Positions 40,126 to 49,090 are shown, numbered from the stretch's first letter. The stretch: 49,469 nucleotides of DNA from an uncultured Lachnospiraceae bacterium (GCA_944380095.1 CALWGP010000005.1:1-49469), one strand, 5' to 3'. The notes: generated by a model not told the origin, from the sequence alone. Program-made: numbers and translations.

Positions 40126-41242
40126 AACGGCACCGGGCAGGAAAAGCGTACAGCAGCCGCACCGCAGCGTCGCATGGGATACGCAGGAGGGACGCTGCCG
40201 CGATGGAGCAGGCAAGGACGGCCAGGATAAAAAGCATCTCGTTTTCGATCCGGACCAGCTGGCCGGAAAAGAGCTGGATAAAAAGACCGTGGATCAGATA
40301 CAGCTTTGGCGAAATCCGTCCAAGAAAGCACAGGGCAGAATTGGAGCACCGGATTTTCATGGCCAGGAGGGTTACCGCAAGGCAGAAAGAAAATACGGCC
40401 AGGGTCTGCCAGCTTAAGTCAAACCAGCTTTTGAACATGCCGGCGGACAGGGGCGATACGTCTGCGGACGGATAGGGGAAGGCGTGCACGACATAGACGG
40501 AAACATGATAAAATAAAAGGAATACAGGAAGGCACAGGGACAAAAGCAGGCGGTATTTTTTCCGGAAAAAAGCCATAACAGGGGCTTCATATCCCGCAAA
40601 CAGGACGCCTACAAAGAACAGTCCGCTGGAATTGAACCACCACGGGCCTTCAAACAGCTGCAGGCCGGAGCCCCGGCGCATGCAAAAGAAGGCATAGGCG
40701 ATCTGGAAACACAGCAGGAGGATATACTGGCGCCGCCGTTTTGAGACAAAGCGGAAGAAAAGAAAAAAGGCGGACTGGAACAGGGCCGCCGTCAGGATAA
40801 ACCAGGCGTGGGTATTGACCAGTTCCAGGCCGATCAGGCACCGCACCAGGCGGACGGGGGAATAAGGAACGCCGAAAGAAAGATTGACGCACAAAAAAAC
40901 CAGGTTGCAAAGGAAAAAGGGCAAAAGAAGCTTACAGAAGCGCCTGAAAAGAAAGCCGTGCATGTAGTTTTCCTTCTGCAGATAGTTTTTCATCACCCCG
41001 TAGCCGGACTGGAAGAAAAAGAACGAGACGCACAGGATGCCGATCCCCTGGAAAAGCTTCAAACTTCCGGGAACCGCCAGAAGCTGGGAAATGTGGTGGA
41101 ACACGATGAGGAGCATGAAAAATCCCCGCAGGGGAAGAACCGACGAATAAGCCAGGGAATCTTCAAAAAAGCCGCCGAAAGGCGCGCATTTTGCGCGGAA
41201 CAATAACAGAAACAGCAGAAAGAAATAGCACAGAAACAGCAT
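40109..41242 (-). CDS. Acyltransferase 3 family membrane protein
   Basis: Integral membrane O-acyltransferase of about 377 residues that would transfer an acyl group to a sugar or surface polymer. The N-terminal motif LRGFFMLLIVFHHISQLL carries the family Arg and the catalytic-type His, and about ten hydrophobic helices follow. Basic loops (RRFCKLLLP, KRRRQYI) sit between helices. The start at 41242 (MLFLCYF) follows a GGGGGG run; an in-frame ATG 21 bases upstream is possible. It stands alone, so the acceptor cannot be guessed. Confidence 0.82.
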   Translation of the reverse strand: MLFLCYFFLLFLLLFRAKCAPFGGFFEDSLAYSSVLPLRGFFMLLIVFHHISQLLAVPGSLKLFQGIGILCVSFFFFQSGYGVMKNYLQKENYMHGFLFRRFCKLLLPFFLCNLVFLCVNLSFGVPYSPVRLVRCLIGLELVNTHAWFILTAALFQSAFFLFFRFVSKRRRQYILLLCFQIAYAFFCMRRGSGLQLFEGPWWFNSSGLFFVGVLFAGYEAPVMAFFRKKYRLLLSLCLPVFLLFYHVSVYVVHAFPYPSADVSPLSAGMFKSWFDLSWQTLAVFSFCLAVTLLAMKIRCSNSALCFLGRISPKLYLIHGLFIQLFSGQLVRIENEMLFILAVLACSIAAASLLRIPCDAAVRLLYAFPARCRSTFRS

Positions 41243-41356
41243 GTTGCCCCCCTTTTTACACACTTGCGTTCATTTTGATCTGTCTATAGTTATAAACCGT
41301 AAAATGAAAAGAATCCCATTGAAATTTCTTAAGATTTTCTTGCAGCGCTGATCCCA

Positions 41357-41385
41357 TTGCCATCGGGGATAAAAACAGGTATACT
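41357..41385 (+). promoter_or_regulatory. SigA-type promoter of the SPFH/zinc-ribbon operon
   Basis: TTGCCA (41357-41362), 17-bp spacer, TATACT (41380-41385). Confidence 0.7.
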
Positions 41386-41443
41386 GGACACAAGTGTTCC
41401 CGATTTGCAAAGACAAGAAACAGGGGACAAAGGAGGTAGCGGG

Positions 41444-42682
41444 ATGGGCTTGATCAGGGCCGCAGCAGAGAGCGTGAAGGGAATTTTCGCAGACCAGTGG
41501 AAAGAATATTTTTACTGCGAGGCGATGGACGCGGACGTACTGCTGCGCAAAGGGATGAAACGGGTCGGAAAGCGCGGTTCCAACCGCAAAGGGTCCGACA
41601 ATCTGATTTCGGACGGCTCCGTAATCGCGGTAAACGAAGGCCAGTGCATGATCATTGTGGATCAGGGACGGATTGCCGAAGTGTGCGATGAGGCGGGGGA
41701 ATTTATATACGACGCCTCCGGCGAACCGTCCGTTTTCTGCCAGGACCTGGGGGAAAGCGTGCAGCGTTCTTTTGAATCTCTGGGGAGGCGTTTTTCCTTC
41801 GGAGGAGATACCGGGAAGGACCAGAGGGTATATTTTATCAACTTAAAGGAGATTCCCGGGAACAAGTACGGAACCGCCAACCCGATTCCCTATCGGATTG
41901 TGGACAGGAATATCGGGCTGGATCTGGAGATTTCCATTCGATGCCACGGGGAATATTCCTACCGGATTGCGGATCCGGTCCTGTTTTATACGAATGTGTG
42001 CGCAAACGCGCAGGAGGAGTACCGGCGCCAGGAGCTGGAAGGACAGATGCGTTCCGAGCTTTTGACCGCGCTGCAGACGGTATTTGCGCGGATTGCCCAG
42101 CAGGGAATCCGTTATTACCAGCTGGCGGCCCACACGGAAGAAATGGCCGGGGAACTGAACCGGGAACTTTCCGAAAAATGGATGCAGACTAGGGGAATCG
42201 AGATCGTCTCCTTCGGGATCAGCGGCGTCAAAGCGCCGGAGGAAGACGAAGAGATGATCAAGCAGCTGCAAAGAAGCGCGGTGTTCCGGGATCCCGGCAT
42301 GGCGGCCGCGGCCCTGACCGGGGCGCAGGCGGAGGCCATGCGGGCGGCGGCGTCCAATACGGGCGGGGCCATGATGGGGTTTGCGGGAATGAATATGGCG
42401 GCCCAGGCCGGCGGAATGGACGTAAAAAGCCTGTATGAAATGGACCGGGAGAACCGGGACCGCCAGCAGGGGCAGGCAGGGCCTGTTTTGGGGGATACGG
42501 CCTGGGACTGCGTTTGCGGCGCAAAAGGAAATACAGGGAAATTTTGCGGCGAGTGCGGCAGGAAAAGGACGGCGTCCCAAAGCTACAGATGTATCCGCTG
42601 CGGCTGGGAAGTGCAGCCGGGACAGCAGCCTCCGAATTTCTGCCCCAACTGCGGCGCGCCTTTTGACAAAGGCAGGGCTTAG
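41444..42682 (+). CDS. SPFH domain protein with C-terminal zinc ribbons (virion core protein-like)
   Basis: A 412-residue cytoplasmic or membrane-associated scaffold. The start at 41444 (MGLIRAAAESVKGIFADQWKEYF) follows AAAGGAGGT. The SPFH/band-7-like core spans about residues 30-270. An Ala/Met/Gly-rich linker follows, and then two zinc ribbons: CVCG...FCGECG and CIRCG...CPNCG. This is the YdjI-type SPFH family found in many Firmicutes. The next gene, another zinc-ribbon protein, begins 38 bases later, so they form a two-gene unit. By analogy with other SPFH proteins it may build membrane-linked oligomers; the true role is open. Confidence 0.87.
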   Translation: MGLIRAAAESVKGIFADQWKEYFYCEAMDADVLLRKGMKRVGKRGSNRKGSDNLISDGSVIAVNEGQCMIIVDQGRIAEVCDEAGEFIYDASGEPSVFCQDLGESVQRSFESLGRRFSFGGDTGKDQRVYFINLKEIPGNKYGTANPIPYRIVDRNIGLDLEISIRCHGEYSYRIADPVLFYTNVCANAQEEYRRQELEGQMRSELLTALQTVFARIAQQGIRYYQLAAHTEEMAGELNRELSEKWMQTRGIEIVSFGISGVKAPEEDEEMIKQLQRSAVFRDPGMAAAALTGAQAEAMRAAASNTGGAMMGFAGMNMAAQAGGMDVKSLYEMDRENRDRQQGQAGPVLGDTAWDCVCGAKGNTGKFCGECGRKRTASQSYRCIRCGWEVQPGQQPPNFCPNCGAPFDKGRA

Positions 42683-42720
42683 CCGGTCCGGGCGCGTTAT
42701 GGGAAAGGGAGCAAAACAGG

Positions 42721-43893
42721 ATGAAAGAAGCGTGGAGCACAGAGGAAGCGGAAGGGGTTCGGCAGGAGGCAACGAAACAGGAAACTGACCGCAAATGCCC
42801 GGACTGCGGCGGCGTGATGGATTTTGATCCCGGAACGGGAGGGCTGGTCTGTCCTTACTGCGGACACGGGGAGAAAATTTCCGGCAGGGGGGACGGGCTT
42901 TTGACCGCGCAGGAGCTGGACTTTGAAACTGCGGAAAAAGAGGCGGGATGCGACTGGGGGACGCAGAAGAAAATCGTGATCTGCAAGTCCTGCGGGGCAC
43001 AGTCGGTTTATGATGAACTGGCCCTGGCCAGTGAATGCCCCTACTGCGGATCCAACCAGGTAATGGAAGAAAAGGGAGAGACGACCATGGCCCCCGGCGG
43101 CGTTGTCCCTTTTGCGATAACGGCCCGGGAAGCGGCGGGCCGGTTCTCGTCCTGGATCCGCCGCAAGCTGTTCTGCCCGGGCGCGGCAAAAGAGAGCGCC
43201 AGGCCCGGGGCATTCAAAGGAGTTTATCTGCCCTACTGGACGTTTGACGCCGATACGGAGAGCGATTATGAGGCGGAGTACGGGATTGACCGCAGGGTGA
43301 GGGTAAAAGGCGAAACCCGTACGGAAACGGTCTGGTATCCGGCATCGGGGACATACAGGGAAAAGATAGACGACGCCCTGGTGCTGGGGTCTTCCAGGTA
43401 CGACGACGGATTGCTGCGCAGGGTGGAGCCGTTTCGGACTTCCGATAACCTGGCATACCGGCCGGAGTATGTGGCGGGCTTTATTGCGGAACGTTATTCC
43501 GTGGGATTAAAGCCGGCATGGGAAAAGGCGAAGCAGCTGATTGAGGGGAAGCTGGAGACGGGGATACAGGACCGCCTGATGCAGGAGCGCAGCGCAGACC
43601 ATGTGCGCATCAGGCGCGTCAGGACAAAATATTCCCATATTACGTTTAAATACCTGCTGCTTCCGGTGTGGCTGTCCACATACCGGTATGAAGGAAAAGT
43701 TTATCATTTTATGGTAAACGGGCAGAGCGGGAAGGCAGGAGGGGAAGTGCCTGTTTCGCCGGTGCGGATTGCGGTGGCGGTCCTTCTGGTAGCGGACCTG
43801 TTCCTGCTGACCGGGGACTTCTGGCTTTTGGGATGTGCACTGGGCGCTCTTACGGCAGCGCTGGCAGTGATCTGTAAGGTGAAGAAGATGTGA
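42721..43893 (+). CDS. TFIIB-type zinc-ribbon membrane protein
   Basis: A 390-residue protein. Two zinc ribbons stand at the N-terminus: CPDCGG...CPYCGH (about residues 28-48) and CKSCGA...CPYCGS (about 89-112). A beta-rich middle (VVPFAITAREAAGRF, GVYLPYWTFDADTESDYEAEYG) follows, and one or two hydrophobic helices lie at about 345-385 near the C-terminus. The middle segment recurs in proteins encoded with SPFH genes, and here it is directly downstream of one. No enzymatic motif is visible. Interaction with the SPFH partner through the ribbons is inference. It ends four bases from the convergent HTH gene. Confidence 0.83.
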   Translation: MKEAWSTEEAEGVRQEATKQETDRKCPDCGGVMDFDPGTGGLVCPYCGHGEKISGRGDGLLTAQELDFETAEKEAGCDWGTQKKIVICKSCGAQSVYDELALASECPYCGSNQVMEEKGETTMAPGGVVPFAITAREAAGRFSSWIRRKLFCPGAAKESARPGAFKGVYLPYWTFDADTESDYEAEYGIDRRVRVKGETRTETVWYPASGTYREKIDDALVLGSSRYDDGLLRRVEPFRTSDNLAYRPEYVAGFIAERYSVGLKPAWEKAKQLIEGKLETGIQDRLMQERSADHVRIRRVRTKYSHITFKYLLLPVWLSTYRYEGKVYHFMVNGQSGKAGGEVPVSPVRIAVAVLLVADLFLLTGDFWLLGCALGALTAALAVICKVKKM

Positions 43894-43897
43894 CCGG

Positions 43898-44134
43898 TCA
43901 GTAGGAATAATCGTCCGGTTTGAAACGGTTGTTTTCGTCCTTTACATGTTCGCTGATATCCCCGATTTCGCAGTCGAGGATATTGCACAGGATGTCTAGC
44001 GTATTGGTGGTGATGTTTTCATTCTTGCGGATGCGGTCCAGCTGACCTTTGCTGATACCGTAATCGTGAATAAGCTGATACTGGGAAATATCCCGGGCCT
44101 TCAGCATGGTCCACAGTTTATCAAATTTGATCAT
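43898..44134 (-). CDS. Small Cro/CI-type helix-turn-helix regulator
   Basis: A 78-residue DNA-binding protein consisting of little more than an HTH of the XRE/YozG type: ISQYQLIHDYGISKGQLDRIRKN, then ITTNTLDILCNILDCEIGDI. The start at 44134 is behind an AGAAGAGG stretch. Upstream on its strand, TTGAGA, 17 bp, TAATTT may be its promoter, with a GTTTG-C-CAAAC palindrome at the spacer end. The two CCCCRTATACGGGG palindromes about 90-145 bases upstream, over the divergent promoter at 44258, are plausible operators for it, which is inference from proximity. Confidence 0.88.
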   Translation of the reverse strand: MIKFDKLWTMLKARDISQYQLIHDYGISKGQLDRIRKNENITTNTLDILCNILDCEIGDISEHVKDENNRFKPDDYSY

Positions 44135-44220
44135 AGGGATTCCTCTTCTCCGTCAGACGGATTGGATCTGAAATTAGTTTGGCAAACCAATCATCTCAAA
44201 TACATAAAACGAAAATAATT

Positions 44221-44286
44221 CCCCGTATACGGGGTATGGATGGGATAAAGAGGTAGCTTGAACGATCCCCATATACGGGGTATAAT
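44221..44286 (+). promoter_or_regulatory. Promoter with paired palindromic operators
   Basis: CCCCGTATACGGGG (44221-44234, perfect 14-bp palindrome) and CCCCATATACGGGG (44267-44280), each followed by TAT, with centres 46 bp apart. The second exactly fills the 17-bp spacer between TTGAAC (44258-44263) and TATAAT (44281-44286), an otherwise strong promoter. A dimer bound there would block RNA polymerase. Confidence 0.85.
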
Positions 44287-44346
44287 GGAATGGAAAACCG
44301 TTTTTGGGGAATTATAACAAAAAGTGGAAAAGGAAGGAGACACACC

Positions 44347-44631
44347 ATGAAGCAAAATACGATTCTGGAGCTGTATTATGGAAAGCTGAAGCCGGATGAT
44401 ATGGATATGATCGAGAAGGAAGCCTATCAAAAGCAGGGCAGCGCCCTGGCCGAAAGGGCAGACCGGCTGCGCAGGCAGCTTCCGGATGAGTTGAAGGAAG
44501 AATTTGACCGCCTGTGCGAAGAAGAAATGAAATCGGATGAAATGCTGCACCGGGACGGCTTTGTGAAGGGATTCCGGATTGGCCTGCGCCTTGCGGCGGA
44601 AGCGTTTATGAAAGAAGACCTTCCTTTATAA
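44347..44631 (+). CDS. Small helical protein, probably DUF6809 type
   Basis: A 94-residue protein of unknown function. The start at 44347 (MKQNTILELYYGKLKPDD) has AAGGAGA upstream; an in-frame ATG at 44290 lies within the first transcribed bases and has no ribosome site. The ILELYYGKLKP beginning and the helical, Glu/Arg-rich body with FRIGLRLAAEAF at the end fit the short clostridial family I know as DUF6809, with moderate confidence. It is controlled by the palindrome-covered promoter and may be co-transcribed with the ybaK-like gene 32 bases downstream. It could be the target of the divergent HTH regulator. Confidence 0.65.
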   Translation: MKQNTILELYYGKLKPDDMDMIEKEAYQKQGSALAERADRLRRQLPDELKEEFDRLCEEEMKSDEMLHRDGFVKGFRIGLRLAAEAFMKEDLPL

Positions 44632-44663
44632 AAGGAATCGCATCGGCAAAGAGGAAACAGGAA

Positions 44664-45164
44664 ATGTCCAAAAGCAAGGAAATAAAAACGAACGCAATGC
44701 GGATTCTGGATCGTCTGAAGATTCCCTATACCCATTATACTTACGAATGTGATGAATTTGTGGACGGGATGCAGGTTGTTAAGATGCTGGGACTGGATCC
44801 TGGGAAGGTTTATAAGACCCTGGTCACCAGATCGGCCGCAAACGAATATTTTGTATTCGTGATACCGGTAGCGGCGGAACTGGATCTGAAAAAGGCAGCC
44901 AGGGCCGCAGGGCAGAAGTCCCTTGCGATGATCCATGTCCGCGAGATCAACCAGGTTACCGGATACGTCCGCGGCGGCTGTACCGCCGTGGGGATGAAAA
45001 AGCAGTATGCAACAATCCTCGATTCTTCCGCCCAGGGCAGGGAAACGATTCTCGTAAGCGGCGGCCGGATCGGTTCCCAGATCGAGCTGGCGCCGGAGGA
45101 CTTGGCAAAGGCGGCCGGGGCGCGGTTTGCGCCCGTCTGCGTTATGGAAAACGAGGGAACATAA
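44664..45164 (+). CDS. ybaK: Cys-tRNA(Pro)/Cys-tRNA(Cys) deacylase, YbaK/EbsC family
   Basis: Trans-editing enzyme that removes wrongly attached amino acids from tRNA-Pro. The 166 residues match the YbaK fold: [20 protein letters not shown] at the start, [11 protein letters not shown] with the conserved Lys, [44 protein letters not shown] and [25 protein letters not shown] precedes the start. It follows the small DUF6809-like gene by 32 bases and precedes the mtnA-like gene by 28, so the three may be one transcript. Confidence 0.94.
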   Translation: MSKSKEIKTNAMRILDRLKIPYTHYTYECDEFVDGMQVVKMLGLDPGKVYKTLVTRSAANEYFVFVIPVAAELDLKKAARAAGQKSLAMIHVREINQVTGYVRGGCTAVGMKKQYATILDSSAQGRETILVSGGRIGSQIELAPEDLAKAAGARFAPVCVMENEGT

Positions 45165-45192
45165 AAATCAGGAAAACAGGAGAACTTTTCAA

Positions 45193-46275
45193 ATGAGCGA
45201 ACAGAAGAACATCATGGAATACGAAACGGTTGCGCTGGACGAGGAGGGCAAAGCGGTAGTCATCCTGGACCAGACGAAGCTGCCCCAGAGGGCGGAACTG
45301 ATCCGTTTAAAGACTGCCCAGGAAATCTGGGAGGCCATTTATCTGCTGAAGGTGCGCGGTGCGCCGGCCATCGGGGTAGCGGCCGCGTTCGGGATTTATG
45401 TCCTTGCAGACGCCATGGATACGCAGGATTATGACGCTTTTTACGCTGAATTTTGCAGGCAGAAAGAATATCTGGATTCCGCAAGGCCTACCGCCGTGAA
45501 TCTTTCCTGGGCGCTTGCCCGGATGGAAAACGTGGTAAAAGAGCATGCGGATCTTCCCGTGGCCCAAATTAAGGAACTGCTAAGGCAGGAGGCTGTCGAA
45601 ATCAAGGAAGAGGATATCCGGGTCTGCCGGGCCATCGGGGAATACGGCCTGACCCTGGTGAAGCCGGGAGACGGGATTTTAACCCACTGCAATGCGGGAC
45701 AGCTGGCGACCAGCAAATACGGGACAGCTACGGCCCCCATCTATCTGGGACAGGAAAGGGGATACGGTTTCCATGTTTTCGCGGACGAGACCCGTCCCCT
45801 TTTGCAGGGCGCGCGCCTGACGTCCTATGAACTGCAGTCCGCGGGAGTGGATGTGACCTTAATCTGCGACAATATGTCGGCGGCCGTGATGAAAAACGGC
45901 TGGGTGAACGCCGTGTTCGTGGGCTGCGACCGGGTAGCGGCCAACGGGGATACCGCCAACAAGATCGGGACCAGCGTAGTGGCGACGGTGGCAAAACGCT
46001 ACAAAGTCCCGTTTTACGTCTGCGCCCCCACTTCCACCATCGACTTAAATACGCCTGCCGGCGCGGATATCCGGATCGAGCAGCGGCCTGCCCAGGAGGT
46101 AACGGAAATGTGGTACCGGGAACGGATGGCGCCGGAAGGCGTGAAGGTTTATAATCCGGCCTTCGATGTTACGGATAACGACTTAATCGACGGCATCGTG
46201 ACCGAATACGGGATTGCCAGACCGCCGTATACAAAATCGCTGCCGGAGATTTTTGAACGAAAAAAGAAAGGCTGA
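45193..46275 (+). CDS. mtnA: Methylthioribose-1-phosphate isomerase family (MtnA/eIF-2B-like)
   Basis: Aldose-ketose isomerase of 360 residues that converts 5-methylthioribose-1-phosphate to the ribulose form in methionine salvage; related enzymes use 5-deoxyribose- or ribose-phosphates. The start at 45193 ([17 protein letters not shown]) follows AGGAG; the frame extends into ybaK but without a better start. Conserved blocks are [42 protein letters not shown] with Cys166 and [17 protein letters not shown] with Asp246, the catalytic pair. No other methionine-salvage gene is in the window. A 143-bp gap with a promoter for ptb follows. Confidence 0.93.
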   Translation: MSEQKNIMEYETVALDEEGKAVVILDQTKLPQRAELIRLKTAQEIWEAIYLLKVRGAPAIGVAAAFGIYVLADAMDTQDYDAFYAEFCRQKEYLDSARPTAVNLSWALARMENVVKEHADLPVAQIKELLRQEAVEIKEEDIRVCRAIGEYGLTLVKPGDGILTHCNAGQLATSKYGTATAPIYLGQERGYGFHVFADETRPLLQGARLTSYELQSAGVDVTLICDNMSAAVMKNGWVNAVFVGCDRVAANGDTANKIGTSVVATVAKRYKVPFYVCAPTSTIDLNTPAGADIRIEQRPAQEVTEMWYRERMAPEGVKVYNPAFDVTDNDLIDGIVTEYGIARPPYTKSLPEIFERKKKG

Positions 46276-46331
46276 GAACCGGCGGATTTTGCTTAGTTCC
46301 CGGGATTTGGGAGGGTTTTGCCCCCTTCCCC

Positions 46332-46360
46332 TTGACCCGTCTGGGGCGAAGTGTTATTAT
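46332..46360 (+). promoter_or_regulatory. SigA-type promoter of ptb-buk
   Basis: TTGACC (46332-46337), 17-bp spacer, TATTAT (46355-46360). Confidence 0.75.
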
Positions 46361-46418
46361 TTTAACAGCGAAAAAAGAGTGCCGGTATGCCCGGCCCGAA
46401 TACGAATGAGGTGCGAAG

Positions 46419-47336
46419 ATGATTACTAATTTTGACGAGCTCATTTCCAAAGTGAAGGAATGCAGCAAGAAAACGGTATCGGTTGCCGTTGCGGAAGACG
46501 ATGCAGTGCTGGAAGCCGTACAGGCGGCCAGGGATCAGGGAATTGCGGACGCCATCCTTGTAGGCGATGAAGAAAAGATCCGCCGGATCGGCGCATCCCT
46601 GAATATGAACATGGATGAATACCGGATCATCAATGAGCCGGATCACTGGCAGGCAGCGTTAACGGCTGTGAAGCTGGCCCATGACGGCGTGGCTGACATG
46701 TATATGAAAGGGCTTCTGGATACAAAATCTTTCCTGAAGAGCATTCTGGACAAGGAAGTGGGGCTTCGTACCGGCAGGCCGCTGTCCCATGTGGCTGTTT
46801 TTGAGGTAAAAGGGATCAAACAGCTGCTGTTTTTGACGGACGTGGCATTCATGACTTATCCTACGCTGGAAGATAAGGTACACATTATTGAGAACACGGT
46901 GGAAGTAGCGCATGCATGCGGGCTGGACTGTCCGAAGGTTGCGCCCCTGGCAGCGGTTGAAGTGGTCAATCCCAAGATGCCCGCTACGGTGGAGGCCGCT
47001 GAGCTGACGAAGATGAACGAAGAAGGCAGGATCACGGGATGTATCGTGGACGGCCCTCTTTCCATGGACCTGGCCATTGATCCGGCTGCGGCGGCCCACA
47101 AGGGCGCGTCCGGCAGAAAGATCGTAGGGGATGCCGATATCCTGCTGTTCCCCGATATCCATGCGGGCAACCTGGTTTACAAGACCCTGGTGCATACCGC
47201 TACGGTGGAGAACGGCTGTATCCTGACAGGGACCAAGGTGCCGGCGATTTTGACGAGCCGCTCCGACAGCTTCCAGACAAAGGTAAATTCCATCGCCCTG
47301 GCTGCAGTGGTAGCGGAAGGACTCAAAAAAGGCTGA
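46419..47336 (+). CDS. ptb: Phosphate butyryltransferase
   Basis: Converts butyryl-CoA and phosphate to butyryl-phosphate, the first step of the kinase route of butyrate formation; branched-chain acyl-CoAs are also accepted by some members. The 305 residues follow the phosphotransacetylase/Ptb fold: ILVGDEEKI, KLAHDGVADMYMKGLLDT, PLSHVAVFE, GCIVDGPLSMDLAIDPAAAAHKG (in parts), LLFPDIHAGNLVYKTL and ILTSRSDS. The butyrate kinase gene follows after 28 bases, making the classical ptb-buk operon that yields ATP. Confidence 0.95.
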   Translation: MITNFDELISKVKECSKKTVSVAVAEDDAVLEAVQAARDQGIADAILVGDEEKIRRIGASLNMNMDEYRIINEPDHWQAALTAVKLAHDGVADMYMKGLLDTKSFLKSILDKEVGLRTGRPLSHVAVFEVKGIKQLLFLTDVAFMTYPTLEDKVHIIENTVEVAHACGLDCPKVAPLAAVEVVNPKMPATVEAAELTKMNEEGRITGCIVDGPLSMDLAIDPAAAAHKGASGRKIVGDADILLFPDIHAGNLVYKTLVHTATVENGCILTGTKVPAILTSRSDSFQTKVNSIALAAVVAEGLKKG

Positions 47337-47364
47337 GACAGAACATAAAGGAGAGTAACACGAA

Positions 47365-48432
47365 ATGGCGATTAAAAGCTTAATTATCAATCCGGGATCT
47401 ACATCCACCAAAATCGGCGTTTTTGAAGACGAGACGCTTTTATTTGAAGAGACGCTGCGTCATCCGACTGAGGAGATTGCCAAATATGCTTCGATTATCG
47501 ATCAGAAGGATTTCCGTAAGAAGATCATTGTGGACTTTTTAAAGGAAAAGGACTGCGACGTGCGTTCCTTTGATGTGATTGTGGGAAGAGGCGGCCTGTT
47601 AAAACCCATTCCGGGCGGCACTTACCGGGTGAGCGATGCGCTGCTTGCCGATCTTAGAATCGGCAAACAGGGGCAGCACGCGTCCAACCTGGGCGGCATC
47701 CTGGCCCGGGAGATCGGCGATGAAATCGGCGTTCCTTCTTATATTGTGGATCCTGTGGTTGTGGATGAACTGGAGCCTGTAGCGCGGATTTCCGGTATGC
47801 CGGAGCTTCCCAGGAGAAGCATTTTCCACGCGCTCAACCAGAAAGCGGTTGCCAGAAGATATGCCAAGGAAAAGGGCGTTAAATATGAAGACCTGAACCT
47901 GATCGTGATCCATATGGGCGGAGGCGTATCCGTCGGCGCACATCACGGCGGCAAGGTTGTGGACGTAAATAATATTCTGGACGGCGAGGGCGCATTCTCC
48001 CCGGAGAGAGCGGGCACCGTCCCGGTAGGCGACCTGATCAAGCTGTGCTATTCCGGCAAATATACGGAAAAGGAACTGTATAAAAAGATTTGCGGCAACG
48101 GCGGGTATAATGCATACCTGGGCACCAACGACGCAAGAGTGGTGCAGAAGATGGTAGACGAAGGCGATGAAAATGCAAAGCTGATCCAGAGCGCGTTCTA
48201 CTATCAGATTGCCAAGGATGCGGGCGCAATGGCTGCCGTGTTAAACGGCAAAGTAGACCAGATCATCCTGACAGGCGGTATTGCATATTCTCCTGTCACT
48301 GTGGCGAAACTGCAGGAGAAGATCGGCTGGATCGCGCCTTTCACGGTTTATCCCGGAGAGGACGAGCTGCTGGCGCTTGTGCAGGGCGCGCTGCGTGTGA
48401 TGAATGGGGAAGAGGAAGCGAAGGAATATTAA
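47365..48432 (+). CDS. buk: Butyrate kinase
   Basis: Transfers phosphate from butyryl-phosphate to ADP, giving butyrate and ATP. The 355 residues have the acetokinase-family signatures: [17 protein letters not shown] at the N-terminus, [52 protein letters not shown] (in parts), [14 protein letters not shown], and a C-terminal LTGGIAYSP block. AAAGGAG precedes the start. It is the last gene of the ptb-buk operon and directly precedes the promoter of tRNA-Val. Branched-chain acid kinase activity is a possible alternative. Confidence 0.96.
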   Translation: MAIKSLIINPGSTSTKIGVFEDETLLFEETLRHPTEEIAKYASIIDQKDFRKKIIVDFLKEKDCDVRSFDVIVGRGGLLKPIPGGTYRVSDALLADLRIGKQGQHASNLGGILAREIGDEIGVPSYIVDPVVVDELEPVARISGMPELPRRSIFHALNQKAVARRYAKEKGVKYEDLNLIVIHMGGGVSVGAHHGGKVVDVNNILDGEGAFSPERAGTVPVGDLIKLCYSGKYTEKELYKKICGNGGYNAYLGTNDARVVQKMVDEGDENAKLIQSAFYYQIAKDAGAMAAVLNGKVDQIILTGGIAYSPVTVAKLQEKIGWIAPFTVYPGEDELLALVQGALRVMNGEEEAKEY

Positions 48433-48459
48433 ATTTCAGCCTGAACTGAAAATTTCCTC

Positions 48460-48487
48460 TTGTAATCAGAGCATATTTTGGTATAAT
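48460..48487 (+). promoter_or_regulatory. Promoter of tRNA-Val
   Basis: TTGTAA (48460-48465), 16-bp spacer, TATAAT (48482-48487). It is very close to the mature 5' end at 48497. Confidence 0.65.
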
Positions 48488-48496
48488 AGGCAGCAG

Positions 48497-48569
48497 GGAG
48501 ACATAGCTCAGCTGGGAGAGCATTTGCTTGACGTGTAAAGGGTCGCAGGTTCGAGTCCTGTTGTCTCCA
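48497..48569 (+). tRNA. tRNA-Val(GAC)
   Basis: Acceptor GGAGACA/TGTCTCC, D arm GCTCAGCTGGGAGAGC, anticodon loop TTGACGT (GAC), T arm GTTCGAGTC. CCA is not encoded. An integrase remnant lies just downstream, as is usual for tRNA genes used as integration sites. Confidence 0.97.
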
Positions 48570-48594
48570 CTGCCTGAAAGAATAAGGAAAAGAC

Positions 48595-48638
48595 GGGGAA
48601 TGCCGATAAACGCAGGGTTTGTCGGCATTCCCCTTTTT
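48595..48638 (+). terminator. Terminator after tRNA-Val
   Basis: GGGGAATGCCGA (48595-48606) pairs with TCGGCATTCCCC (48622-48633), an inner AAAC/GTTT extends it, then TTTTT. Confidence 0.92.
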
Positions 48639-48712
48639 GTGGCGGCACAGATTTTCGCGGGGAAAAACAGCCAAAAATGCAACACGATGCAACATGAATT
48701 GCAACACGAAAT

Positions 48713-48904
48713 TTATGATTCCGGATCGCCCGGAGCAATGCTTTCAAAATGATTTAATATTTTAAGGGTCATTTTTTGAGACTGCTCGTCTATCGTTCCT
48801 CGATACACGGACTTCATCACATTGTCTGTGGCCCATCCACCCCGCGGCATGATGTACTGATCCGGTATCCCGATGGCGTGCATGATGCTGGCGGCGTAGT
48901 GCCC
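48713..48904 (-). pseudogene. Tyrosine recombinase (integrase) C-terminal remnant
   Basis: About 63 codons read on the minus strand give the end of a phage-type integrase. HYAASIMHAIGIPDQY is the part after the catalytic Arg-His, GGWATDNVMKSVYRG contains the nucleophile Tyr, and the chain ends in PGDPES and a stop at 48713-48715. Upstream of HY the frame meets a stop (48905-48907), and no Leu-Arg-His box is in frame. Reading with one base removed gives TVRHY, so either a frameshift or a junction with foreign DNA broke the gene here. The N-terminal three quarters are absent. It lies about 145 bases beyond tRNA-Val, opposite in direction. Confidence 0.85.
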
Positions 48905-49090
48905 TTACGGTATAATTACGACAAACCGGAAAAGCCCCGTATTTCAAGGGTTTGCGGTTATCAGGCAAGGTTTTTCATCCTTTTCCAACCCGAAAAATCA
49001 AGCCGCGAAGTAATTGTATCGTAGGGGGTGTTATATTAACGACAAAAACAAAATACCGTTTGGGCGGGCTGTCTGCCTGCCTAAGAAATC

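Noticed and set aside
46276..46331. Terminator after mtnA (GGGAGGG ... CCCCCTTCCC)
   Set aside because: Pairing is irregular and no T tract follows.
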